Positions 25,242 through 33,258 of a DNA stretch of 46,678 bases are shown here, in pieces (the first letter of the stretch is position 1; each line of letters opens with the position of its first letter). The notes beneath the pieces were generated by a model. The model saw nothing but the letters and a program-made list of their open reading frames with translations. It did no database searches and was not told the origin of the DNA. Source of the stretch: Verrucomicrobiota bacterium (GTDB taxonomy: Bacteria; Verrucomicrobiota; Verrucomicrobiia; Verrucomicrobiales; Akkermansiaceae); NCBI GenBank assembly GCA_004294095.1, contig RDZR01000046.1:1-46678 (forward strand), written 5' to 3'. A program made the translations under genes and the position numbers.

Positions 25242-25679
25242 TTACCAGTCGTTGCTATAACCGCCGCCGCCGCCACCGCGATGACCGCCGCCTTTGTGAC
25301 CGCCGCCGCCTTTATAGCCGCCGCCGCCACCGCCGCCTTTATAACCGCCGCCGCCGCCGCCGCCACCGCGACGATCTCCACCGCCGCCATAGCCGCCGCC
25401 GCCACCACCGCCAGAACGGAAGCCACCGGGTTTGGATTCTTTCGGCTCGGATGCGTTCACACGAAGAGCACGGCCTTGGTAGTCAAAGCCATTGAGTGCT
25501 TCGATTGCAGGGTTGAGCTTGCTTTGATCGCCGAGTGTCACGAAGGCGAAGCCTTTGGAGCGCCCAGTTTCACGGTCAGTGATGATTTTAACCCGTTCGA
25601 CAGGGCCATGATTGGCGAAGAGTCCGGTTACGTCTTCTTCAGTTGCAGTGTAGGGCAAGTTGCCCACGTAGATGTCCAT
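25242..25679 (-). CDS. glycine-rich RRM RNA-binding protein
   Basis: A 145-residue protein. Residues 1-80 are a single RRM with RNP2 IYVGNL and RNP1 KGFAFVTL. The rest is a low-complexity tail of glycine with scattered Arg, Lys, His and Tyr (for example DRRGGGGGGGGYKGG), ending YSNDW. Such proteins in cyanobacteria and other bacteria bind single-stranded RNA and are often cold-induced; that role is inferred here. The ORF extends 12 codons upstream, but the ATG at 25679 begins MDIYVGNLPYTATEED, the universal RRM start. The 165 bp to smc gives room for its own promoter and leader, and a strong terminator follows, so it is a single-gene unit. Confidence 0.92.
   Translation of the reverse strand: MDIYVGNLPYTATEEDVTGLFANHGPVERVKIITDRETGRSKGFAFVTLGDQSKLNPAIEALNGFDYQGRALRVNASEPKESKPGGFRSGGGGGGGYGGGGDRRGGGGGGGGYKGGGGGGGYKGGGGHKGGGHRGGGGGGYSNDW
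25256..25425. repeat. GCC/GGC-rich low-complexity coding repeat
   Basis: This stretch is made of repeated ccgccg and ccaccg triplets that encode the glycine-rich tail of the RRM protein on the minus strand. It is an imperfect triplet-type repeat and could vary in length by slippage in steps of three bases. It also creates several long false ORFs rich in Ala or Arg on both strands. Confidence 0.8.
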
Positions 25680-25794
25680 TGTAGTCAGTTTTAGATACGC
25701 CATCACAATCAACACTTCCTGAGACCATGGCGTCAGAGACCAGACGAAGTGCGTTTTCTGTCAGTATGCCCAGAGAACAGTTCGCTTTTAATCA

Positions 25795-25811
25795 GTCATT
25801 TTAAAAATGAC
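25795..25811. other. AT-rich perfect inverted repeat between smc and the RRM gene
   Basis: GTCATTTT at 25795-25802 and AAAATGAC at 25804-25811 form a perfect dyad around one base. It lies 34 bp after the smc stop and upstream of the RRM gene, so it could be an operator for the latter or part of the smc 3' end. No T-run follows, which argues against an intrinsic terminator. Confidence 0.4.
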
Positions 25812-25844
25812 AAGCATTCATTTTAGCGGTGAATTGCGCATTTT

Positions 25845-28800
25845 TTAGGCATCCAGTTTCAGTGCGGCTTTTTGGGCGGCGCTTTTGGCCTCCGTTTTTT
25901 GTGATGAAGAGTCTGCTTGGGTGAGGCGCATGCCCACAGGTTTGGAAACTCCAAACTCTTCCATCGTCACTCCATACATCACATCGGCGCGGGCCATGGT
26001 GCGTTTTGAATGCGTCACAATGATGAACTGGCTGACATCGATGAAGCGATCGAGCACTTTGACGAAGCGATTGATGTTAGATTCATCCAGCGGGGCATCC
26101 AATTCGTCCAGCACGCAGAACGGGCTAGGCTTGATCATGTAGATGGAAAATAGCAGAGCCACCGCCGTCATCGAGCGTTCGCCACCTGATAGCAATGTGA
26201 TTGATTGTAATTTTTTCCCGGGTGGTTTGGCGATGACTTCGATGCCGGACTCCAGAGGATCGCCCTCGTCTAACAGAGAAAGATCCGCTTCGCCTTTTTC
26301 GCCGAAAAGTTCTTTGAACATGGCCCTGAAGTTGATTTTGACTTGGGCAAAAGTTTCGGAAAACAAGCGCTGAGTTTCGTGATTGATGCGCTCGATCACT
26401 TCTAACAGCTCGGCCTTCGATGAGGTGAGATCATCATGTTGGCCTTTGAGGAAAGTGTAGCGTTCTTCGAGTTCCTCGAATTCTTCGATGGCATCGAGGT
26501 TGACTGGGCCCATCGCATCCAAGCGGCGTTTGATGTCGGCCACGATGGATTCGACGAATTGCCAATCGGGTTCTCCGTGCGGCTCTCCTGGTAGTGGAGG
26601 GATGGCTTCGCGCGTGCCATCGATGACGATTGTGGGCATCGCGTCTTCGTCATCGTGGTGCTCGCTATCGGCGGTGATGATCGAGATTTTTCCGTTTTGA
26701 GATTGCAGTGCTTTTTGGGAGGCGATGCTGGCGAGTAGAGCGTGGGCATCGGGCTCGAAGGCGGAAAGATCGACTTGATAGCGCTCTAACAGGTGCGTGG
26801 TTAAGTGCTCGATGCGCAGCTCTAATTTGGTCGCGGCAATTTCTTCGCGGCCTTTTTGTTCGTTGAGCTTTGCGTGGTCACGACGCAAGGCGGCGAGTTC
26901 TGCTTCAGCGGCATCGATCATTTGCATGTGGCCGGCGCGTCCTTCCGCGCGGCCATCGATTTCGCGTTGCAGATCTTCAACTTCGAGCCGGTTCATTTCG
27001 ATGGTTTCGGCGAGTTGGCTATTTTCCCCGATGGCGGATTCGATGCGTTGTTGGAAAGCATCAATTTCCGCCTCGCGGCGGATGGCTGCTTCTTGCAATT
27101 CTGATAGGCGCAGCTCCATCGGCTTTTGTTGCTCTTCAGAAGATTGCTTGGTGCGGCGCTCGACGGCCAATTCGGTGCGCAATTCTTGCACGATTTGTTG
27201 CAACGAGTGCTCTTCGCGGGTGGCATTGTCTGCCTCATTTTGCAAACGGCGAACTTCACTTTCGAGCGATTCGAGACGCTCGCGGTTGGCGTGCAAATCA
27301 GTCTCTAACTGTTCGCGGCTTTCTGCGGCGGAGCGATCGCGAGTTTGCAAGGTGCCTTGCTCCCACTCGACGTTTTCGAGTTTGGTTTGCAAATTTTCCA
27401 CCTCGCGGGTGGCGAGGCTGAGTTGGCCTTGAAAGGTGGAGAGTTCCACTTTTTGGCGTTGCAGGCGTTCGCGGCTGAGTTCGACTTGTTCGCGGCGCTG
27501 CTCAAGCTCGGCTTCCAATTCAGCCACGTGAGCGGTGGCCAGTTGGTCTTCTTGTTTGAGTTGTTCGACTTCCGCCGCAAGTGAGCGAGCTTCATTTTGT
27601 AATTCGAGCACGGAAGTGGCGGCTTCTTTGCTGGCTCCGCCGCGTAGCATGCCTTCACCTGTTAGAATGACGCCTGCAAGCGTGACCAAGGTGATTCCCG
27701 GGTGCAGTGTGCGAAGGCGCAGAGCGGTTGTTAGATTTGGCACAATCAGCACGCGTTCTAACAATTTGGTGATGACTGCGGCGATGCGTTTGTCAGACTT
27801 CACACGATCAAGTGCCCAAGCCACGGCACCTTCGGGCAGTGCTTCCATCTGGCTGATCGAGCTGGCGGGGACGAATGATTCTGGCAGCAAAGCGGCGTGG
27901 CCTAACTGTTTTTCGGTGAGGCGCTCAATGATGGTCTCGGCGGCAGTTTGGTCATGCACGAGCACGGCTTGCAAATGATTGCCAAGCACGGCTTCGAGTG
28001 CTCGTGCGCAGCTTTGATCTGCCTCGATGAAGGAGGCGAGCACGCCGTGGACTTGTGGCTTAAATGCCTCAGGCTGGCCGAGGCCTTGCAGCACGCTGCG
28101 GGTGCCTTTTTCAAATCCTTCACCACTCGCGATGAGTTGCCGCACGGCATCGAAGCGGGCGGAGCGTTGCGCAAGATTCTTGTTAGAAGTCATCGCGGCT
28201 TGGCGAGCTGCATCCAAATCGCCACGCAGGTGTTGGTAGGCGCGTTCTTCGCTATGGAAATTTTCTTCGAGGGCCGCGAGCTGGGAGTGCGTTTCGGTGA
28301 CTAAGCTGGAAATATTGAGCTGCTCGGTGCGTGATTCTTCGCTCTCGAGCGTGAGGCGTTGGTGTTCATCGCTGAGTTGGCGGCTGCGTTCACGATGCAG
28401 CTCTAACTGGGCAAGTGCACTTTCGATTTTCGCCTGCATGGAGGCGATGAGCGTTTGTGTTTGAGTGGCCTCGCGTCTGGTTTCGCGGAGTGTTTCTTCG
28501 ATTTGTTGGCGCTGCTTTTGTTTTTCCCGAGTGAGTGATTCTTGATCCTCTAACTGAAGTTCTTTATCGGCAATCAGGCGATTGAGTTGATCCAGCGCTT
28601 GATTGGCAGCGATGAAATCAAACTCTTGCTGGGCTAACTTTTCCCGTGTGGAAAAAATGTCTTCATGATTTTGGCGGATGCGACTTTCCAGCTCAACTTT
28701 GCGTTCTTCGTTAAACGCCATGCGTCCAGAAGCCGTTTGCAACGCGTTGCGGTGCTCGTTGAGCTTTTGTCTCAGCTCGGCAAGTTCTGCCTCAAATTCC

Positions 28801-29630
28801 CGTGCGGTATTTCGCGCTGCGGCAGCGGCTTGTTCTTTCGCAGGAAGGCGTTGCTCGATTTCCGTATCGCGCACTTCGAGTCCACGAATCGAAACGGTCA
28901 ATTCCGCGTGCTCGGCTCGCAATTCGATGAATTTTTTATGGCTGAGATGGGTGTCTAACACCCGAGTGTCTGCCGCGAGTGCTTGGTAGCGCCGTGCCTT
29001 GGCGACTTGGCGCTTGAGCGAATTCATGCGCCGCTCTTGCTCGGCAAGCACGTCGGACACTCGGAGTAAATTTGCCTCGGTAAATTCTAGTTTCCGCAGG
29101 GCTTCTTTTTTTTCCTTTTTAAATTTGGTAATGCCGGCCGCTTCTTCAAAAACCGCGCGGCGTTCTTCTGGTTTGGACGAGAGGATTTGATCAATTTGCC
29201 CTTGCGCCATGATCGAGTAGGCGGTGCGGCCAATGCCGGTATCCATCAATAAATCATGGATGTCTTTAAGCCGGCAAAGCGTGCCATTGATGCGGTATTC
29301 CGAGCGGCCATCGCGAAAAACCCGGCGTGTGAGAGCGACTTCATTGAAGTCCACTTTGAGTGGTCCCTCGCAATCGGCCATCGTCAGCGTGACTTCAGCC
29401 ATGCCGAGTGGTTTGCGTTTTTCGGTGCCGTTAAAAATGACGTCTGCCATTTCGCCGCCGCGCAATGCCTTGGCCGATGTCTCGCCGAGCACCCAACGGA
29501 TTGCATCCACCACGTTCGATTTTCCGCAGCCATTGGGTCCGACGATGCCGGTGACTCCTTGCGCGAATTCAAAGACGGTTCTCTCCGCAAAGGATTTGAA
29601 ACCGTGAATCTCGAGTGTTTTTAAATACAT
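25845..29630 (-). CDS. smc: chromosome segregation protein SMC
   Basis: A 1261-residue SMC ATPase. The N-terminal head begins MYLKTLEIHGFKSFAERT, with Walker A GPNGCGKSN at residues 31-39. Long heptad-rich coiled coils with many Glu, Gln and Arg flank a hinge near residues 510-670 that includes VHGVLASFIEADQ, HAALLPESFVP and LRGGASKEA. The C-terminal head has the ABC signature LSGGERSMTA and Walker B PFCVLDELDAPLD. SMC with ScpA/ScpB loops and compacts DNA for segregation; no scp gene is in the window. The ORF opens 17 codons earlier, but MYLKTLEI is the conserved start. The 183 bp upstream hold a long inverted repeat. Confidence 0.97.
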   Translation of the reverse strand: MYLKTLEIHGFKSFAERTVFEFAQGVTGIVGPNGCGKSNVVDAIRWVLGETSAKALRGGEMADVIFNGTEKRKPLGMAEVTLTMADCEGPLKVDFNEVALTRRVFRDGRSEYRINGTLCRLKDIHDLLMDTGIGRTAYSIMAQGQIDQILSSKPEERRAVFEEAAGITKFKKEKKEALRKLEFTEANLLRVSDVLAEQERRMNSLKRQVAKARRYQALAADTRVLDTHLSHKKFIELRAEHAELTVSIRGLEVRDTEIEQRLPAKEQAAAAARNTAREFEAELAELRQKLNEHRNALQTASGRMAFNEERKVELESRIRQNHEDIFSTREKLAQQEFDFIAANQALDQLNRLIADKELQLEDQESLTREKQKQRQQIEETLRETRREATQTQTLIASMQAKIESALAQLELHRERSRQLSDEHQRLTLESEESRTEQLNISSLVTETHSQLAALEENFHSEERAYQHLRGDLDAARQAAMTSNKNLAQRSARFDAVRQLIASGEGFEKGTRSVLQGLGQPEAFKPQVHGVLASFIEADQSCARALEAVLGNHLQAVLVHDQTAAETIIERLTEKQLGHAALLPESFVPASSISQMEALPEGAVAWALDRVKSDKRIAAVITKLLERVLIVPNLTTALRLRTLHPGITLVTLAGVILTGEGMLRGGASKEAATSVLELQNEARSLAAEVEQLKQEDQLATAHVAELEAELEQRREQVELSRERLQRQKVELSTFQGQLSLATREVENLQTKLENVEWEQGTLQTRDRSAAESREQLETDLHANRERLESLESEVRRLQNEADNATREEHSLQQIVQELRTELAVERRTKQSSEEQQKPMELRLSELQEAAIRREAEIDAFQQRIESAIGENSQLAETIEMNRLEVEDLQREIDGRAEGRAGHMQMIDAAEAELAALRRDHAKLNEQKGREEIAATKLELRIEHLTTHLLERYQVDLSAFEPDAHALLASIASQKALQSQNGKISIITADSEHHDDEDAMPTIVIDGTREAIPPLPGEPHGEPDWQFVESIVADIKRRLDAMGPVNLDAIEEFEELEERYTFLKGQHDDLTSSKAELLEVIERINHETQRLFSETFAQVKINFRAMFKELFGEKGEADLSLLDEGDPLESGIEVIAKPPGKKLQSITLLSGGERSMTAVALLFSIYMIKPSPFCVLDELDAPLDESNINRFVKVLDRFIDVSQFIIVTHSKRTMARADVMYGVTMEEFGVSKPVGMRLTQADSSSQKTEAKSAAQKAALKLDA

Positions 29631-29730
29631 AAAATCGTTGAGGATGGAGCGATGCTCGTGAGCATGCAGGCGTTGGTGCACCTTAACGGTTTTTGGACGA
29701 GGCGCAATCGAAGAGGCAGTTTTAGACTAG

Positions 29731-29764
29731 ATGTGGTATTCTTTTTGCAAACAAAATACCACAT
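29731..29764. promoter_or_regulatory. 10-bp inverted repeat upstream of smc
   Basis: ATGTGGTATT at 29731-29740 and AATACCACAT at 29755-29764 are perfect inverted arms with a 14-bp AT-rich centre. The element lies 100 bp upstream of the smc start and 50 bp after the stop of the VWA gene, both minus strand. No T-run follows, so a simple terminator is unlikely; arms of this length suit a dimeric DNA-binding protein. Role unknown. Confidence 0.5.
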
Positions 29765-29813
29765 ATTGATGTTTGCCATTATTTAGGCATCTTAATCAAT
29801 TTGCAAATTGGGA

Positions 29814-31577
29814 TCATCGAGCCCGGGCCGCTGAAGGGGAAGGCGTGCCGGCGTGCCAAGCGATGAGCAAGGCGAGGGCCAGCACCAGCAGCATCGCGCG
29901 CCACCATGGATCGCTATCGGATGATGCTTGTGCATCTCTATCAGTTAGTCCAGGCAATGCCATGCTGGAGCATGCGGAGAAATCAGCCTCGCGGGTGTCT
30001 GCGAAGGCCACTGCTGCGTGCAGAAGTCGTTGGTTGTTTTGATTAACTGTTAGGAATGAAGGCAAGCGCGGCGCGTGAGTGATCGGTTGCACAAGCGGCG
30101 GCAGCGTGTTGCCGAGTAAATCGACGAGCTCGGCAGTTAGAGGCAGGCGATCGTCAGCTGTGATTTTAAGCGGCTGACCGATCTCGAGCTGAGTGGCGGA
30201 TGGGGCGATTTTTTGCGAGCGCACCTGTTCTGCGAAGCGATGGAGCAAAACAATGAAGGCAGATTGTGATGTGGCGTTGGAGCTTTGAATGTCGAAATTG
30301 AACAATAACTGGCGCGCTCTTCCTTGCTCCCGAAGGATGATCCACGGTTGGCCATTTTGCCAAAGCAGCACTTGATCTAACATATTGCTTGCATGGCTGG
30401 GAGATTCTCTTGCTTGAAAAGTCTGCCAGTTGAGCCCTTCCATCCATGGATGATCTGAGGTGGTGATTTTTCCTTGGCGCATTTTGGCGTTCGTCACAGT
30501 GCCATTGGTGAAGATCAACGCGTTGCTCGTGATGTTTGGGTTGCTTGTTGGATCTAAGGAGAAAAGCGAAATATCAGCCTTCTTCGCTTCGGCTGTGAGG
30601 GAAGAAGCATGAATTGACCTCACTAAACGGCTGGCAAAACTCTGAAGCTCGGTTGCATTTCCTTGAGCAGAAAAAGTGAGTTGTTTCTCTTTGGGCAGGA
30701 TCGCTGGGATGAGATCATCGAGGGTGAATTCATCCGCTGTTAGAGAAAGCACGGCGCGTTCTTGATTGCTCGGGAATCCTACCTGTAGCGTCATCAGTCC
30801 ACCAGCTGGGATTGAAATTTCCTTAGCATTCGATTGTGATTTTTCGCTTAGGATCGTCCAACTGCGGGTTGCCGCTTTTTTGCCATAGTTGCGCAACGTC
30901 GCTCGGATGATCGGCACGCCTTGATTTTCCTCGATTCTGATGCCGGTAAACCCAACATTTTCTATCGGCCGACCGATGCCTACTTGCACGCACTCAAAAG
31001 GCAAATTCTCAACCGGCGTGTCTGTTAGATAAATCACACTGCCTTGGCTCGAGACGCGAGAGCGGGCGAGTTGCATCGCGGTGTTGGGCGCGTGCGATCC
31101 ATCGCTTGGCTGCCATGCCTTAATTTTTTCTAACAATTCAAGAAAAGAACTTCCCTGATAGATTCGTGGCCGATTCGGATACGACTCGAGGGCGATCATT
31201 TCCACTCGCTCCGCTGTTTGTTTGAAATCGCTCTGAATTTTTTGAATTTCCTCAAGCAATTGTGGCTGAAATGCCGCCATCGATGCCGACGAGTCTATCA
31301 CCAGCGCGATGCGTTTTACTGGAGTGAGATGCAGCCATTGTGGCTGGCACAAAAGCCAAGTCATCAGGAGCACGGCCAACAGTTGCATCCAAAGTGGGAC
31401 CGAGGCGATGAGCCGTTCAATTTGCCGCCCGTGGCGCGATTGTTTTGGTTGTGAGCCTAACAAAAACAAGGTGCTAATCGGCAACACCACGGCTTTGCGC
31501 TGCAGCATGTGAATTGCCAGCACAATTGGAATTCCTAACAGAGCAAGCAGGCCCCATGGCTGAGCAAATGAGAGCAT
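29814..31577 (-). CDS. BatA-like VWA-domain membrane protein
   Basis: A 587-residue protein. The N-terminus FAQPWGLLALLGIPIVLAIHMLQRK is the BatA (aerotolerance regulator N-terminal) membrane segment; a second helix lies near residues 60-80 (WMQLLAVLLMTWLL). A von Willebrand A domain follows, with the metal-binding DSSASM motif near residue 95 and YLTDTPV later. The long middle part is beta-rich (adhesion or CARDB-like) and a last helix WWRAMLLVLALALLIAW lies near the C-terminus. In other bacteria such proteins sit beside MoxR ATPase and DUF58 genes; none are visible here. Its role is unknown, perhaps in envelope assembly. It is divergent from the SIMPL gene. Confidence 0.82.
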   Translation of the reverse strand: MLSFAQPWGLLALLGIPIVLAIHMLQRKAVVLPISTLFLLGSQPKQSRHGRQIERLIASVPLWMQLLAVLLMTWLLCQPQWLHLTPVKRIALVIDSSASMAAFQPQLLEEIQKIQSDFKQTAERVEMIALESYPNRPRIYQGSSFLELLEKIKAWQPSDGSHAPNTAMQLARSRVSSQGSVIYLTDTPVENLPFECVQVGIGRPIENVGFTGIRIEENQGVPIIRATLRNYGKKAATRSWTILSEKSQSNAKEISIPAGGLMTLQVGFPSNQERAVLSLTADEFTLDDLIPAILPKEKQLTFSAQGNATELQSFASRLVRSIHASSLTAEAKKADISLFSLDPTSNPNITSNALIFTNGTVTNAKMRQGKITTSDHPWMEGLNWQTFQARESPSHASNMLDQVLLWQNGQPWIILREQGRARQLLFNFDIQSSNATSQSAFIVLLHRFAEQVRSQKIAPSATQLEIGQPLKITADDRLPLTAELVDLLGNTLPPLVQPITHAPRLPSFLTVNQNNQRLLHAAVAFADTREADFSACSSMALPGLTDRDAQASSDSDPWWRAMLLVLALALLIAWHAGTPSPSAARAR

Positions 31578-31625
31578 CGTAAAATAAAACTTGGCTTAGC
31601 GTTGTTTTGCACGAAATTTTCCATC

Positions 31626-32327
31626 ATGCAAATCACGACTCATTCTATTTTAGCAATCGTCTATCTCATCGGTGCCGGCTGGCTTGGTGCGCAGGAAATT
31701 GATCTTCGCCGCCACATTGAAGTGGATGCGGTAGGCAAAGCATCGGCTCCAGCGGATCGTGCAACTTGGCAAATACAAATTCGCGGGGAAGCGCCCACTC
31801 TAGCAGATGCCTCCAAAGCGCTGGATCAATCGGCATCATCATTGATTGAGCGGATCAAAGCAGCAGGCATCGATCAATCGTCATTCCAGCTTAGCTCCAT
31901 TTCTTCGGGAAAAGTTTTTGACCACGATTCTCAAACGAGAATCTTCAAAGGCTATTTTGCCCTGCGCTCGGGCATCATCGAGCTGACCGATTTATCCAAA
32001 AGGCAGAAAATCGAAGAATTATTGCTCGCCGATAATGCTCTTGAAATTTTGACCGTCGAGTTAGGTTCCATCAAAGAAAACGAACTAAAAATGGAAGCTT
32101 CGCTGGCGGCAGTCGCTGCGGCAAAAGAGAAGGCATCCTTGCTTGCGAAAAAGGCGGAATGCGAGCTTGGGGTTTTATTGGCGCTGCGCGAGCAATCGGG
32201 CCCAGCTGGTTGGGCAAAAAGTAGTGACGCAATGATGGCAAGAAGCATGGAATCGGCGACTTCATCCGCTCAGTTTGAGAAGGTGGAATTCACAACCACC
32301 GTATCGGTGAAATTTGAGATCAAGTAG
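31626..32327 (+). CDS. SIMPL-domain (DUF541, YggE-like) exported protein
   Basis: A 233-residue protein with a signal peptide (MQITTHSILAIVYLIGAGWLGAQ) and a SIMPL/DUF541 domain: RHIEVDAVGKASAPADRATWQIQI at the start, the middle IKAAGIDQSSFQLSSIS, and the KMEASLAAVAAAKEKASLLAKKA helix near the end. It should lie in the periplasm or on the outer membrane. YggE-type proteins are linked to oxidative-stress protection in E. coli, but no biochemical role is firm. The ORF could start at 31602; the ATG at 31626 gives the better signal peptide. A strong hairpin with a T-run lies 38 bp after its stop. Confidence 0.88.
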   Translation: MQITTHSILAIVYLIGAGWLGAQEIDLRRHIEVDAVGKASAPADRATWQIQIRGEAPTLADASKALDQSASSLIERIKAAGIDQSSFQLSSISSGKVFDHDSQTRIFKGYFALRSGIIELTDLSKRQKIEELLLADNALEILTVELGSIKENELKMEASLAAVAAAKEKASLLAKKAECELGVLLALREQSGPAGWAKSSDAMMARSMESATSSAQFEKVEFTTTVSVKFEIK

Positions 32328-32365
32328 CAAGAGATTCGCTGATTGACCATCGGCTTTGGTGAGCT

Positions 32366-32392
32366 AGCCTGCGGGCCTTGGCAGGCTTTTTT
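32366..32392 (+). terminator. intrinsic terminator-like hairpin overlapping the ftsY start
   Basis: AGCCTGC at 32366-32372 pairs perfectly with GCAGGCT at 32381-32387 around an 8-base loop, and T runs to 32392. It is a textbook plus-strand terminator for the SIMPL gene. The presumed TTG start of ftsY (32378-32380) lies in the loop and the first codons lie in the stem and T-run, so it may also act as an attenuator for ftsY. Confidence 0.75.
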
Positions 32393-33229
32393 AAATCTCT
32401 CTATCAGAAAATGACCAATCGAGCGGAGCTTGATTGGGATGAACTTGAGGCTTCGCTTATCAGTTCGGATCTCGGCGTTGGGATGACGGATGCGATCCTT
32501 GAGGATTTGAAATATCTAGGACGTTTCGTCACCGCGAATGATGTGTTAGAAATCACGCGCAAGCAAATGTTGAAGCGCCTGCCGCCGGATGCGCCGCCGA
32601 TTTTGCCCCGCATGGATGGCAAGCCGTTGGTCATTCTCGTCGTCGGTGTCAATGGCACTGGGAAGACGACCTCAAGCGCCAAGCTTGGCCTCTGGCTTTC
32701 ACGTCGTGGTAGCAAAGTGATTTTAGCCGCAGCAGATACGTTCCGCGCTGCCGCCGTCGAGCAATTGCAGCGATGGGGCGAGAGATTGCAATTGGAAGTC
32801 ATCGCTGGAAAACCGAATGCCGATCCGTCATCGGTTTGTTACGGCGCGCACCAGCAGGCGATTCAAGACCAAGCAAAATATCTGATTTGTGATACTGCAG
32901 GCCGCATTCACACGCGGCACAATCTGATGGAAGAGTTGGGGAAAATTCGCCGCACTTTAGCCAAGCAAGATCCGACTGCACCGCACATGACGCTCTTGGT
33001 GGTGGATGCGACGACTGGTAGCAACGCATTGCAGCAAGCCAAAGAATTTCATAAAGCCTGCCCACTGGATGGATTGATCGTGACCAAACTCGATGGATCA
33101 GGCAAAGGCGGCATTGTTTTTGCCATTCAGGATCAACTCAAAATTACGCCACGATTCGTCGGCACTGGGGAAGAGCCAGAGGCATTTGCACTATTCCAGA
33201 GAGAAAGCTTCGTGAAAGAAGTGATCTAA
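32378..33229 (+). CDS. ftsY: signal recognition particle receptor FtsY
   Basis: A 283-residue SRP GTPase, NG domains only; the acidic N-terminal A domain of the E. coli protein is missing, which is common outside the enterics. G motifs are GVNGTGKTTSSAKL, DTFRAAAVEQL, DTAGR, TKLDGSGKGG and the closing GTGEEPEAFALF. It docks SRP-bound ribosomes at the membrane. The TTG at 32378 gives MAGFFKSLYQKM, which aligns with the first N-domain helix; the first in-frame ATG (32411) would lose that helix. An in-frame stop at 32360 rules out longer forms. The start lies inside a terminator-like hairpin. The TAA stop sits within a CTAACA word. Confidence 0.93.
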   Translation: MAGFFKSLYQKMTNRAELDWDELEASLISSDLGVGMTDAILEDLKYLGRFVTANDVLEITRKQMLKRLPPDAPPILPRMDGKPLVILVVGVNGTGKTTSSAKLGLWLSRRGSKVILAAADTFRAAAVEQLQRWGERLQLEVIAGKPNADPSSVCYGAHQQAIQDQAKYLICDTAGRIHTRHNLMEELGKIRRTLAKQDPTAPHMTLLVVDATTGSNALQQAKEFHKACPLDGLIVTKLDGSGKGGIVFAIQDQLKITPRFVGTGEEPEAFALFQRESFVKEVI

Positions 33230-33230
33230 C

Positions 33231-33252
33231 ATCTACTATGATTCAAGTAGAT
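33231..33252. terminator. hairpin between convergent ftsY and trpD
   Basis: ATCTACT at 33231-33237 and AGTAGAT at 33246-33252 pair perfectly around an 8-base loop in the 29-bp gap between the two stops. It could serve both strands as a weak bidirectional terminator. The T-runs after it are short, so efficiency is doubtful. Confidence 0.5.
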
Positions 33253-33258
33253 TTGCTG

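Noticed and set aside
25256-25425. Possible CRISPR-like or tandem satellite repeat
   Set aside because: The repetition is triplet-based, in frame with a glycine-rich protein tail, and has no spacer structure.
25281-25694. 137-residue plus-strand Ala/Thr-rich ORF
   Set aside because: Antisense to the RRM protein; its composition comes from the glycine-codon repeat.
26797-27432. 211-residue plus-strand ORF, rich in Ser, Arg and Cys
   Set aside because: It is fully antisense to the coiled coil of smc and its composition is what the reverse of Glu/Gln/Leu-rich codons gives.
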